Positions 55,508-63,523 of a stretch of 64,000 nucleotides of DNA are shown here, in pieces. The notes beneath the pieces were generated by a model that did not search any database, had not been told where the DNA came from, and was given only the letters and a program-made list of their open reading frames with translations. Positions within the stretch are counted from its first letter, which is position 1. Each line of letters starts with the position of its first letter. Made by a program: the position numbers and the translations under genes. Source of the DNA: Acidocella sp. KAb 2-4 (GTDB lineage: Bacteria; Pseudomonadota; Alphaproteobacteria; Acetobacterales; Acetobacteraceae); NCBI RefSeq assembly GCF_020567705.1, contig NZ_JAJDJU010000005.1:93407-157406 (forward strand). Reading direction: 5' to 3'.

Positions 55508-56425
55508 ATGCAGCTCCGGGACTTCGACATCAACCTGCTCAATATTCTCGAAGCGATCTGGCTCACGCGCAGTGTCAGTGTCGCGGCGCGTCGCCTTAAT
55601 CTTGGGCAATCCACTATCTCTGCGGCGCTCAACCGGCTGCGCGACCAGTTGAATGACGAGTTGTTTGTATGGAACGGACATGAAATGGTTCCGACGCCGG
55701 TTACAGAGCAACTCATGCCGCTTGCCAGTGATGTTCTCTCCCGTGTTCGTACCCTGCTAGAGAAGGCGAGCGGCGCGCCGCTCAGCGTCGAGCGGAACTT
55801 GGTTATTGCTTCGGTTGATTTTGTGGTCGCTCTCTATGGCGCTGAGTTGATCACCCGTGCCATGCAGGAGGCGCCCAACCTTAAGCTCGACTTTGTCACA
55901 CTGGGGCCGGCGCAGATAAACAAGACCAGCATAACAAGTATCGATCTGTTCATATTCCCTGCCAACGCCGTGCGCATCGCTGGGGTCAGAAAACAGGCAT
56001 GCTATGTGGATGAATATGTCTGCATTGCGAACAAGGACAACCAGAATATTTTTGAGGGTATGGATGTGGAAGCATTTCTGACTTTGCCACATATCGGCTT
56101 CTCGGCCATGCCGCGCATGATATTCAGTCACGAGGCGATTTCCTGGCAAGATATGCGGGTCGAGCCGAATTACCGCATGTTGATGCCTGGTTACGCCAGC
56201 TTCCCCGATGTGGTCGCCGAGAGTGATGTAGTCGCAATCGTACCTAAGCGTTTCGCCTTAAAAGCCTGCGCCCAAGGCCGGGTGAAGTGGATCAACACCC
56301 CGGTCAAATTGCCGGAACTGGATTTCGCAATAGCCTGGAACCCTACGCATGAAAATGAGCCGGCGCAGAAATGGTTGCGGGACACCATGCGTGATATCAT
56401 GCAAAACTGGGCTGTGTCCGCTTAG
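55508..56425 (+). CDS. LysR-type regulator, NodD/NahR-like
   Basis: 305 residues from the ATG at 55508. DNA-binding start LRDFDINLLNILEAIWLTRSVS with recognition segment LNLGQSTISAALNRL, as in the NodD/NahR/LinR subgroup. The effector domain includes LDFVTLGPAQI and IVPKRFALKACAQG. It is divergent from the flavoprotein-ETF unit and downstream of no other gene, so it is the best candidate regulator of the second catabolic locus. Confidence 0.86.
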   Translation: MQLRDFDINLLNILEAIWLTRSVSVAARRLNLGQSTISAALNRLRDQLNDELFVWNGHEMVPTPVTEQLMPLASDVLSRVRTLLEKASGAPLSVERNLVIASVDFVVALYGAELITRAMQEAPNLKLDFVTLGPAQINKTSITSIDLFIFPANAVRIAGVRKQACYVDEYVCIANKDNQNIFEGMDVEAFLTLPHIGFSAMPRMIFSHEAISWQDMRVEPNYRMLMPGYASFPDVVAESDVVAIVPKRFALKACAQGRVKWINTPVKLPELDFAIAWNPTHENEPAQKWLRDTMRDIMQNWAVSA

Positions 56426-56576
56426 AGTTCCTTTCGGGTACCCGGTCGTGCCCCGTCTGGTGGTGTAGGAGGCCGGTAATCGGCCTGCCGTAGCGACCGC
56501 CGAGAGTCTGGCGGAGGCGGGCCGATTGGCGGCCCGCCGGGGCGGTTTTTGGGTAGCATTGGTTTTACGAATCTCA

Positions 56577-56705
56577 ATGCTAACCCAAGGAACCACACCG
56601 AAGACCGACGACAAGATTGCGCTTCCCAGGCTTCTGGAGAAGTCCTCCGACGCCAGTTTTGTGCGCGAGATGATCGGCTTTGCCGCCGAGCGGCTTATGG
56701 CGTAG
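56577..56705 (+). pseudogene. IS256-family transposase N-terminal fragment
   Basis: 42 codons ending TAG: KIALPRLLEKSSDASFVREM followed by IGFAAERLMA. This matches the start of IS256/Mutator transposases (ALxxLLEKxxDxDFLREMIxFAAERLME). The rest of the gene is missing, cut 30 bases before the tRNA half. Confidence 0.72.
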
Positions 56706-56734
56706 GGACGCGACCCTTTAAGTTTTTGATTTAT

Positions 56735-56784
56735 TGGCGGACCCGGCGCGATTCGAACGCGCGACCTTTGCCTTCGGAGGGCAA
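56735..56784 (-). repeat. tRNA-Arg(CCG) 3' half, likely attL site
   Basis: On the minus strand the sequence gives an anticodon stem-loop TTGCC-CTCCGAA-GGCAA (anticodon CCG), then variable loop, T-arm GCGCG-TTCGAAT-CGCGC, acceptor CGGGTCC, G and CCA. The 5' half (D-arm and acceptor 5' strand) is absent on the right, where element DNA begins. This is the displaced 3' half produced when an element integrates into a tRNA gene; the integrase gene lies 150 bases away. The intact tRNA should lie at the other end of the element, beyond the window. Confidence 0.82.
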
Positions 56785-56934
56785 TCATAAGCGTTTTAAG
56801 GGGGTTTAAGGCCCTTCACGCATTTCCTATTTCATTGATTTTACTTGTTATATACCCTGTATCGTTATATGGCGTTTTACGCGATTTAACGCTCTGTGCT
56901 GCCTATGTGCTGCCTGTTTTCCAGGGGTATCTCC

Positions 56935-58230
56935 ATGAAGGAATTGAGGAAACTGACGAGGGCTGATGTCGAAGACCTGCCTGTCGGGGCGCAGGTGAGT
57001 TGTGCCTCCGTTCCCGGCTTCATGGTGCGGCGGCAGGGAGAGAAAGCCCCGGTGTTCGTTTTCTCCTACCGCAACCAGGACGGTGGCCAACGGAAGATCA
57101 CAATCGGGCGGTACGGCGCCCCCTGGACCTTGGACATGGCCCGAAAGCGGGCGCAGGAGCTGCTGAACGAGGTAAAGGTAAAGGGCCGCGATGTGGCGGC
57201 GGAGAAGCGCGCGCGGCGGGAAGCCCCCACGATGGCGGAGCTATGCGACGAGTACCTCACTGCGGCGGCGAAGGGCGAGGTTCTGAAGCGCGGCGGCAAG
57301 GCCAAGAAGGCCTCAACCATCGCCACGGATAGGAGCCGGATCGAGGCGCATATCAAGCCGCTGCTGGGCAAGGAAAAGGTGCAGGGCGTCACCAGTAAGG
57401 ATATTCAAAAGTTTCTGCGTGAGGTCGCGGCGGGTAAAACCGCAAAGCGCGAGAAGGGGGAGAAGGCTCGTGTCCTGCACAATGTCCGTGGTGGAAAAGG
57501 CGCGGCCTCGCGTACCGTGGGCTTGCTCGGAGCCATTTTTGAGTACGCGGTAAAGGAGGAGATGCGGGCGGACAACCCGGTGCGCGGAGTGACGCGCTAC
57601 GCTGATAACAAGAAGAAACGCCGCCTCTCGGATGAGGAATACGCCGCGCTTGGAGACGCCCTGGTGGCATTGAGCAACGAGATGTGGCCACCTGCCCTGG
57701 CGGCAATAAAATTTCTAGCCTTCACAGGCTGGCGCTCTGGTGAAGCCATCAATCTGCGCCGTGGCGATATGCACCAGGATGGCCGCCTGGCAATCATCGA
57801 TACGAAAACGGATGCCAGCGCCCGCCCCCTGGCCAGGGTCGCGGCGGACATATTGCGCGCCCAGGGTAAGGGTAAGGCCGATGAGCTTTTCTTCCCGCCC
57901 ACGCGCGGCGGCGGGGTGATGAGCGGGTTCCGGTCCTTTTTCCAATGCGCTGTGGACAAGGCCGGGCTGGATAAGAGCGTTACACCGCACGTCCTCCGGC
58001 ATTCCTTCATTTCAGTCGCGGCGGACATGGGGCGCCCGGAATCGACCATCGGCGCGCTCGTGGGGCATAAGCAGCATTCCGTGACTGGCCGGTACACTCA
58101 CCACGCGGATGATGTGCTGCTTGCAGCAGCGGATGAAGTGGCGCTGGAGATTGCCCGCCGTATGGGGCTGGTGCCGGTGACTGAGGAAGGCAACATCATC
58201 CCCTTTCCCGGCGCGGAAATTGTCGCGTGA
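56935..58230 (+). CDS. Tyrosine-type site-specific integrase
   Basis: 431 residues. N-terminal DUF4102/arm-binding domain (VPGFMVRRQG, ITIGRYGAPWTLDMARKRA), SAM-like core-binding domain from about 100, and catalytic domain with Arg in FTGWRSGEAINLRRGD near 270, HxxR in TPHVLRHSFIS near 345, His in LVGHKQHSV near 370 and Tyr in GRYTHHAD near 380. ATG at 56935 is chosen as in homologues starting with a short LTRADV-like lead. It probably recombines at the tRNA-Arg half beside it. Confidence 0.93.
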   Translation: MKELRKLTRADVEDLPVGAQVSCASVPGFMVRRQGEKAPVFVFSYRNQDGGQRKITIGRYGAPWTLDMARKRAQELLNEVKVKGRDVAAEKRARREAPTMAELCDEYLTAAAKGEVLKRGGKAKKASTIATDRSRIEAHIKPLLGKEKVQGVTSKDIQKFLREVAAGKTAKREKGEKARVLHNVRGGKGAASRTVGLLGAIFEYAVKEEMRADNPVRGVTRYADNKKKRRLSDEEYAALGDALVALSNEMWPPALAAIKFLAFTGWRSGEAINLRRGDMHQDGRLAIIDTKTDASARPLARVAADILRAQGKGKADELFFPPTRGGGVMSGFRSFFQCAVDKAGLDKSVTPHVLRHSFISVAADMGRPESTIGALVGHKQHSVTGRYTHHADDVLLAAADEVALEIARRMGLVPVTEEGNIIPFPGAEIVA

Positions 58231-58355
58231 AGGCAGAATAGGAAATCCAAAGCATTTTTCTTCAAAAAAACGTACTCAATAGGATTTCGCTCTATTCCAT
58301 TGATCGGGCTTTATATGTTTATACTCGCTTCCCTTTTATTACAGGAGCGAGCCTT

Positions 58356-58637
58356 ATGTCTTCTCCCACCTCGGATTGTCGCCGTCTTCTCAAACGCAAA
58401 GAGCTGGCGGAGTCGCTGACGGAGGAGGGATTTCCTATTAAGACGTCAACCTTGGCTGTGTTTGCCTGCCGTGGCGAGGGACCGCCTTTCACGAAGTGGG
58501 GTTCGATGGTGCTGTATGAATGGGGAGATGCGCTCGAATGGGCGCGCAACCGTCTCTCCAAGAAGGTCCATTCCACGGCAGAGTTGAGCAAGCTGAGTGT
58601 GAACGACAACGTCACGTCATCCTCGGACGCCATCTAA
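58356..58637 (+). CDS. AlpA/excisionase-like helix-turn-helix protein
   Basis: 93 residues. LLKRKELAESLTEEGFPIKT with STLAVFACRGEGPPFTKWG is the winged-helix form of AlpA/Xis-type proteins placed after integrases. The conserved RGEGPPFTKxG hinge is clear. It likely controls excision or integrase expression. Confidence 0.68.
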   Translation: MSSPTSDCRRLLKRKELAESLTEEGFPIKTSTLAVFACRGEGPPFTKWGSMVLYEWGDALEWARNRLSKKVHSTAELSKLSVNDNVTSSSDAI

Positions 58638-58640
58638 AGA

Positions 58641-58670
58641 AACACCGCCAAACTTTCGCCTGGCGGCGTT
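58641..58670 (+). terminator. Hairpin after the AlpA-like gene
   Basis: AACACCGCCA / TGGCGGCGTT, 10-bp stem with one G-T pair, 10-base loop, followed by CTCCCTCTT. Confidence 0.55.
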
Positions 58671-58772
58671 CTCCCTCTTAAGAAAGGATTGTGACAGCAA
58701 CAGCACAATCCTACGTCACGGAGTTTCTGCGGGCAACGGTTTCTGGCGGTCCATCATAAAGGGACTGCAAAT

Positions 58773-59789
58773 ATGAGCGGTAAATTCTTCGCCGTTGACC
58801 GTGAATCTTGGGGTGCCGCGTGTGCCCTGGGGCTTAACCCAGCGTGCGCCTATCTGGTCATGGCAGCTGGCACTGGCGGTGACAATCGGCGCACCGCATG
58901 GAGTGTTCACGCCATCGAAAAATATGCAGGCATCGGGCGCAAGCGCGCACATGATGCTGTTGTCGGTTTGATCGAGGCCAGGCTCGTTCGCAAGGTCAAA
59001 GACACTGGGCGTCCCGCCTATGTAATCGGCCTAGATGGCGCCGAACGGAATAAGGGCGATGCACTAATCTGGCTTCCCAATGCCCTTGTTACGGGCCTCA
59101 CAGTGGGCACTGACTCCCCCCTAGCGCAGATTCGTCAAACACAAAATCAGAATGCCCTGAGGCTGCTTATCGAATTCTATGGAGCGCACCGGCTTCTTGA
59201 TGACAGTGGCATAGATCGCCGAGCCTTGCGGCAAGAGTACACTGCAATGCACCTCTACGAACGCGGGCAACATGTGGTTTGGGCGTTCACGGCTGGAGTA
59301 CGCCGTGCGTGGCCAGATAAGCTCCCGGCGCAAGCCTTTATGACAGGACGCATAGAAACAGTAGATGGCCAGAAACGGGATGCTGGCTGGCCAGTATTTT
59401 GGGAAGCTCTGAGTCTATTGGCCGCAATCAAGCTGCTCGAATTTGTCCCGTATCTATTCGAATCTGGAGACAATGGTGAGACGCTACACGCTGTCGGCTG
59501 GTGGAGTGGTGAAGAAGCCGAACGCACGGCGGCTGTGGCTGCCTCTCGGGCTGGCGCAGTGCTGCTTGACGCCGCCAGCCGGAAGAAGATTCCATCTAAT
59601 GCCTTGCTTATCCCCGCTCCTCGCCACCTCGGCGAGGTACAGGTCGTAGGTATTGCCCGGCTGAAATTCAGGCCGCGCACATCCATGACTGCCGCGTGGT
59701 TTTCCGGCATGGAGGAGCAGAATCGCCGTGCCGCCGCGCGATACATGGAAATTCTGTCTCAATACTCACCTGCCGCAGAAGTAAATTAA
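58773..59789 (+). CDS. Winged-helix protein of integrated element, function unknown
   Basis: 338 residues. Residues 15-90 look like a winged helix (CAYLVMAAGTGGDNRRTAWS, AIEKYAGIGRKRAHDAVVGL, LIEARLVRKVK), as in replication or partition initiators of mobile elements. The rest has no motif I recognise. Three phased ATCAAGG repeats start 15 bases after its stop, which would suit a replication initiator, but the protein is not a recognised Rep family. Confidence 0.5.
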   Translation: MSGKFFAVDRESWGAACALGLNPACAYLVMAAGTGGDNRRTAWSVHAIEKYAGIGRKRAHDAVVGLIEARLVRKVKDTGRPAYVIGLDGAERNKGDALIWLPNALVTGLTVGTDSPLAQIRQTQNQNALRLLIEFYGAHRLLDDSGIDRRALRQEYTAMHLYERGQHVVWAFTAGVRRAWPDKLPAQAFMTGRIETVDGQKRDAGWPVFWEALSLLAAIKLLEFVPYLFESGDNGETLHAVGWWSGEEAERTAAVAASRAGAVLLDAASRKKIPSNALLIPAPRHLGEVQVVGIARLKFRPRTSMTAAWFSGMEEQNRRAAARYMEILSQYSPAAEVN

Positions 59790-59803
59790 AGCCGACATGC
59801 AAC

Positions 59804-59830
59804 ATCAAGGTGTATCAAGGTAAATCAAGT
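59804..59830 (+). repeat. Three phased iteron-like repeats
   Basis: ATCAAGG, ATCAAGG and ATCAAGT at exactly 10-base spacing, on one face of the helix. Possible replication iterons or operator of the adjacent winged-helix protein. Confidence 0.5.
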
Positions 59831-59855
59831 CCTTTTCAACAGACGTAGAATCATT

Positions 59856-59874
59856 CCGATTACTTCGTAATCGG
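59856..59874. terminator. Hairpin downstream of iteron-like repeats
   Basis: CCGATTAC-TTC-GTAATCGG, perfect 8-bp stem and 3-base loop, followed by a second small GC hairpin (CGGCGG/CCGCCG). No T-tract on the plus side. Confidence 0.45.
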
Positions 59875-60265
59875 CGGCGTCCCGCCGCGAATCTCGCCCT
59901 CATCGTCGTTTGTGGCCATGGGATGAATACACGGGAAACCGTATGACCACTGCCAGGTAGGTGGCCGCACCACGGACTCGACTAATCGCACCGGAAGGGT
60001 GGATTCGTAGCAGTTATGTCCTGATAACGCGGATATAGAAGACCCCGCCGTCACCCTCTCTGTGTCGGCGTAAGGGGGGATATTAGGGGATTCTGAGCCT
60101 TGTTTCACTCCCCCGTGCATCCCTTGCCAAGGTGAGGAATATCCGAATTCTCAACTCTGCACTATCTCCAGAATTGCAAAATTCATTTGAGCTACAAAAG
60201 AAAACCCTACGCCCTTCATTTGCGGTGCCGATAACGTGCAATCATCGTGATGAGAATTTGGCTCC
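59875..60265. other. Intergenic region without a supported gene
   Basis: About 390 bases. A weak minus-strand frame exists but has no ribosome site or recognisable fold. Nothing else seen. Confidence 0.4.
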
Positions 60266-60934
60266 ATGAAAAACCCTGCTTTCTCGAAATCCGCCGTTCG
60301 CCTCGAAGTCCAACAAGCTGCACTCGCCGCTGCACGCGTGACGGGCTGGAAGCACGTGGATCGCGCCTCCCTCGTAGCCCGGTTCATCGACCGCGCGCCG
60401 CAATCGAGCATCTACAGATGGATTGCAGAAGCCAAAAAGCAGCCCCTGGCCCGCACCCCCAAGGAGATGTTGACGGATGCCCGCTCCGGTGACGCAGGCA
60501 CGGTGGGGAGCGTCGTGCGGGAAATCCAAGAGCGCGTTGTCCCGCCGTCTGCCGCTGCTCGCGTACCCCCGCCCTTGCCGCTGGCGCTGCCCCTCCCCAC
60601 GCTTGATGAAACCGCCGCCGCTGTGGTGCCGGTCATGGCGCTGGTCTGCCAGTGTATCCAAGCCGGGCAAGATGTCATCGCAAAAGCGCGCGGGGTTGAC
60701 GGGGAGGTGCGGAACGCGCGTCTCTTACTCCAGGCGGCGGAAAATCTAAGGCGTTCGCTAGAAACTGCCGTGAAGCTGCAAGAAGCCATCCAGGACGGTG
60801 CGGAGGTGGACGAGTTCCATCGTGTCGTGCTGGCAGAGGTGGCCAAGGCGGACCCTGCCACCGCTGCGCGCATCCGCACCCGTCTGCTCGAGGTTAATGC
60901 CTCCTACACAGCCCGCTTGAACGGCGGAAACTGA
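60266..60934 (+). CDS. HTH protein of integrated element
   Basis: 222 residues. Residues 10-55 form a helix-turn-helix-like segment (QQAALAAARVTGWKHVDRAS, SLVARFIDRAPQSSIYRWIA), followed by a Pro-rich linker and a helical C-terminal half with heptad-like Leu spacing (LLLQAAENLRRSLETAVKLQ). The N-terminal form recalls small terminase or Mu-type DNA-binding proteins, but I cannot assign a family. Single gene unit. Confidence 0.55.
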   Translation: MKNPAFSKSAVRLEVQQAALAAARVTGWKHVDRASLVARFIDRAPQSSIYRWIAEAKKQPLARTPKEMLTDARSGDAGTVGSVVREIQERVVPPSAAARVPPPLPLALPLPTLDETAAAVVPVMALVCQCIQAGQDVIAKARGVDGEVRNARLLLQAAENLRRSLETAVKLQEAIQDGAEVDEFHRVVLAEVAKADPATAARIRTRLLEVNASYTARLNGGN

Positions 60935-60941
60935 TGCAGGG

Positions 60942-61178
60942 TTAAGGCACGAAATACTCAACCGAAGGGGGCAATTTTGCGGCGGCAGCCGGAGAAAAAC
61001 TCTCACATGTTGAAACAATTTGCACGGGGGTGCCATCATGCATGGTGTATGAAACGGTTGGGCCGGTCATTGCGATTTGCTGTTCGCAATCCCCGTACCC
61101 TTTCGTTTGGTAGTAATCAATCTCTGCCACGGCACCAGAAGAGACTACGTGTAGCACCGCGACGATGTACCAGATCAT
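60942..61178 (-). CDS. Small secreted protein, unknown
   Basis: 78 residues if begun at the ATG at 61178: hydrophobic start MIWYIVAVLHVVSSGAVA, then DYYQTKGYGDC...CESFSP with two Cys that could pair. Resembles small phage- or island-encoded exported proteins. Low support. Confidence 0.4.
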   Translation of the reverse strand: MIWYIVAVLHVVSSGAVAEIDYYQTKGYGDCEQQIAMTGPTVSYTMHDGTPVQIVSTCESFSPAAAAKLPPSVEYFVP

Positions 61179-61346
61179 TATGTAAGCCTTCCCCGATAAA
61201 GTTGAGTTTTGCAGTCTAGTCGAAGGGCGTTTTCCACCCGGCGTCCCTTTGAGCCTTTGAGGGCGCCAGAATTCTATGACACGAGTCATAACGAATAGGA
61301 ACTATCGTTCCTGGAATTATCCTTCCTGCCTGGGCCGATTGAGGCC

Positions 61347-61562
61347 ATGGACCTTAAAGATGCCGTGGCCATCAATCTCCGCAGGCTGCGCCATGAGGCG
61401 CAGTTGACCCAGGAGGAGCTTGCCAGCCGGGCCGAGGTCAGCTCCCGTTATATTGGGGCGATTGAGCGGGCGGACGTTTCTGTCAGCGTTACAGTCCTGG
61501 GCCGCATTGCGGATGCACTGGGGATTAAGCCCGAAGAATTGCTATCTGAAAGAAAGGGTTAG
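61347..61562 (+). CDS. XRE-family transcriptional regulator
   Basis: 71-residue Cro/C1-type repressor made of the five-helix HTH alone: INLRRLRHEAQLTQEELASR then AEVSSRYIGAIERADVSV and LGRIADALGIKPEELL. Followed by 244 bases without a gene and then the ImmA/IrrE protease gene, the usual target/antirepressor pairing. Confidence 0.85.
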   Translation: MDLKDAVAINLRRLRHEAQLTQEELASRAEVSSRYIGAIERADVSVSVTVLGRIADALGIKPEELLSERKG

Positions 61563-61806
61563 CTCCTTTGCACGCCAAGGGAGCAATGCGGGGGCTATCA
61601 GTGCTGGGGGAGGTAAACCATGGCTCCGCGCCGCCTGCTGTCACTCCAATATGCCGGGCGCTGACGGCACAGGCCCAAATAAACGGAAACCCGCGCAATT
61701 ACTGCCGGGCGAGTATCGTAACCGCCTTGCCTTGACCACGGGCCCTATGTTGTAGTAAGGCGTCGACCCATTTGTTCTTGTTTTGTCTGTTTTCGAGGAG
61801 GACGGT
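61563..61806. other. Spacer between XRE and ImmA/IrrE genes
   Basis: About 244 bases, no gene supported; a promoter for the protease-cyclase pair is likely here. Confidence 0.35.
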
Positions 61807-62337
61807 ATGGACTATGTCAAGCCCAGCCCCCTTGGGGCAAGCAAGAAGGCCGTTTCAAGTTTTGCGGAAGTTGTGGCTCGGCATCTGAAGTATCAAATTG
61901 GCGAAGATATGCGACTGTTCGTGGCGCGTCTTGGTGGTCGGATTTCGTATAATGAGTCTGTGCGTCCCGGTGCCGAAGAACCTGAGTCGATCATCGTGCA
62001 GTCGAGCGGGGAGTTTCAGATTTTTCTTCCCACAGTGACAACCCTGGAACGGGACAGATTTACCATCGCGCATGAACTCGGGCATCTATTTCTTCACTTC
62101 CCAAAAGTGAAGCATGAGAATCCTGGGCGCCCGATGGCTGCAACACGCCGAGTGGACAAAGATGACGCTGAACAGCAGCGCGCCGAGTGGGAGGCTAACT
62201 GGTTCGCTGCGGCATTCTTAATGCCCGAAGAACCGTTCAAGCAGGCCTATCAGCAAAAGAATATTTCTGATTTGGCATCTCATTTCGGGGTTAGTCAGAG
62301 CGCAATCAAAGTTCGAGCGAGTACGCTTGGACTCTGA
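61807..62337 (+). CDS. ImmA/IrrE family metallo-endopeptidase
   Basis: 176 residues from the ATG at 61807, behind GAGGAGGA. Zinc motif HELGHLFLH near residue 92 in FTIAHELGHLFLHFP, with the third ligand Glu in EWEANWFAAAFLMPEE near 125. The C-terminal helix-turn (DLASHFGVSQSAIKVRA) is typical of this family. Such proteases cleave XRE repressors and relieve mobile-element or stress genes. The stop overlaps the cyclase start by 11 bases, so the two are translated together. Confidence 0.87.
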   Translation: MDYVKPSPLGASKKAVSSFAEVVARHLKYQIGEDMRLFVARLGGRISYNESVRPGAEEPESIIVQSSGEFQIFLPTVTTLERDRFTIAHELGHLFLHFPKVKHENPGRPMAATRRVDKDDAEQQRAEWEANWFAAAFLMPEEPFKQAYQQKNISDLASHFGVSQSAIKVRASTLGL

Positions 62338-63487
62338 TTCGACCAGTTGCCCCTCCTATCGGATCAGGTTGTTCATGTCGGTGGACTTAGTAGGGTCAAC
62401 TGCGTTTAAGGCCGACAAGAAACATGCGGAACCACTGAACGGCAGTCCATCACCTCCATGGATAGACGAGTTTCGGGCGTTCTATAAAGCATTTCCTGTC
62501 GAGGTCAGAGCGGCCTACCAGCGCGTGATTGGAGAGCTTGGAGACGAGTGGCAAGGAGACATAGACAACTGCCCCAATGTTTGGAAAACTATTGGAGACG
62601 AGATCATCTTCTGTGGGCGCGTCCGAAGTGTCGAACATACTGCCGCATCCGTGTCCGCTTTTCTTAAGGCCCTAGAACGTTATTCTAAGAGGCTAGAGGG
62701 TGACGATAAACCTCTACGTTTGAAAGGAGCGGGGTGGCTGGCGGCTTTTCCGGCTCCTAATATTAGCATTAATGTTACTTCCGATCTGGGCGCCGCTCAG
62801 TCCAGAGATACTGCTCTCAGCGAAAATACCGAGGAGTTTGAGCAGGCTGTGGACACTACTCCAAGTCGGTATGATTTCCTGGGCAAAGGAATTGATACGG
62901 GCTTCCGTATTGCAAAGAATGCGTCGGAAGATCGCTTTGTATGCTCGGTACAGCTTGGCTATGTTCTTGCGCGCGCCGCGACAAAAAGAAAATTCTCGTA
63001 TTCATTTGGCTATCATGGGCGTGAACCTCTGAAGGGTGTCATTGAGGGAGCGCCCTATCCAGTTGTTTCGGTGGATACTGAACGCAGTGAGATTAAGTCA
63101 AAGCTCAAAAGCCGGGAAGCTGCGCTAACCGGCGAAGCGACAATTCTGCCCCACGCGCTATGTGACTTCTTAGAGACCTTCATGGAAGTCGCCAACATTG
63201 ATAAGCCTTGCCTCGGCGAGGGGCGTGCAGATTGGAGCGAGAGTTTTCCAGAAAGTTATGTTCAGTACCAAACTGCGTTTGAAAAATATCTCAAAATCTA
63301 TAACGAGAACCTCAATCAGCTCGCTGAAGAAAACGATCCACCGAACCCCGATAATAGTTCGCTTGCTCAACCAGAATCGTTTCTCTTGAATGAGTTTCGG
63401 CCTGCCGCCGATATTGGAGGGCAGGAAAGCACACAACAGCCGCAAGCTGCGGTGGATGGAAATGGAGAGACGACACTGCCAGCTTAG
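62327..63487 (+). CDS. Class III nucleotide-cyclase-like protein
   Basis: 386 residues from a TTG overlapping the protease stop. Cyclase hallmarks: metal Asp in LFMSVDLVGSTAFK near residue 19, second Asp in KTIGDEIIFCGRV near 89, and FLGKGIDTGFRIAKN near 190, which matches the GxxVNxAxRL segment with Asn replaced by Asp-Thr but Arg kept. A long polar C-terminal tail has no transmembrane or effector domain. The residue changes are compatible with a non-adenine specificity, as in the uridylate/cytidylate cyclases of Pycsar defence, but no TIR or TM effector gene is seen next to it. Function by homology only. Confidence 0.68.
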   Translation: MDSDSTSCPSYRIRLFMSVDLVGSTAFKADKKHAEPLNGSPSPPWIDEFRAFYKAFPVEVRAAYQRVIGELGDEWQGDIDNCPNVWKTIGDEIIFCGRVRSVEHTAASVSAFLKALERYSKRLEGDDKPLRLKGAGWLAAFPAPNISINVTSDLGAAQSRDTALSENTEEFEQAVDTTPSRYDFLGKGIDTGFRIAKNASEDRFVCSVQLGYVLARAATKRKFSYSFGYHGREPLKGVIEGAPYPVVSVDTERSEIKSKLKSREAALTGEATILPHALCDFLETFMEVANIDKPCLGEGRADWSESFPESYVQYQTAFEKYLKIYNENLNQLAEENDPPNPDNSSLAQPESFLLNEFRPAADIGGQESTQQPQAAVDGNGETTLPA

Positions 63488-63523
63488 CCGGGCCGGTCCT
63501 AGCTTGCCGTCTGACGGAGGGTA

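Larger units (their letters stand above)
56426..56934. other. Junction with IS256 scrap and tRNA-Arg 3' half
   Basis: Contains a transposase 5' fragment (56577-56705) and a tRNA 3' half (56735-56784). The stretch 56461-56560 is rich in inverted GC repeats (GGCCGGTAATCGGCC; GGGCCGATTGGCGGCCC) and probably belongs to the upstream end of the IS256 copy. No intact gene. Confidence 0.55.

Noticed and set aside
56735..56784. Functional tRNA-Arg gene
   Set aside because: No D-arm or 5' acceptor strand is present next to it.
61807..63487. Typical Pycsar or CBASS operon
   Set aside because: No TIR, TM or other known effector gene adjoins the cyclase, and no CD-NTase is present.
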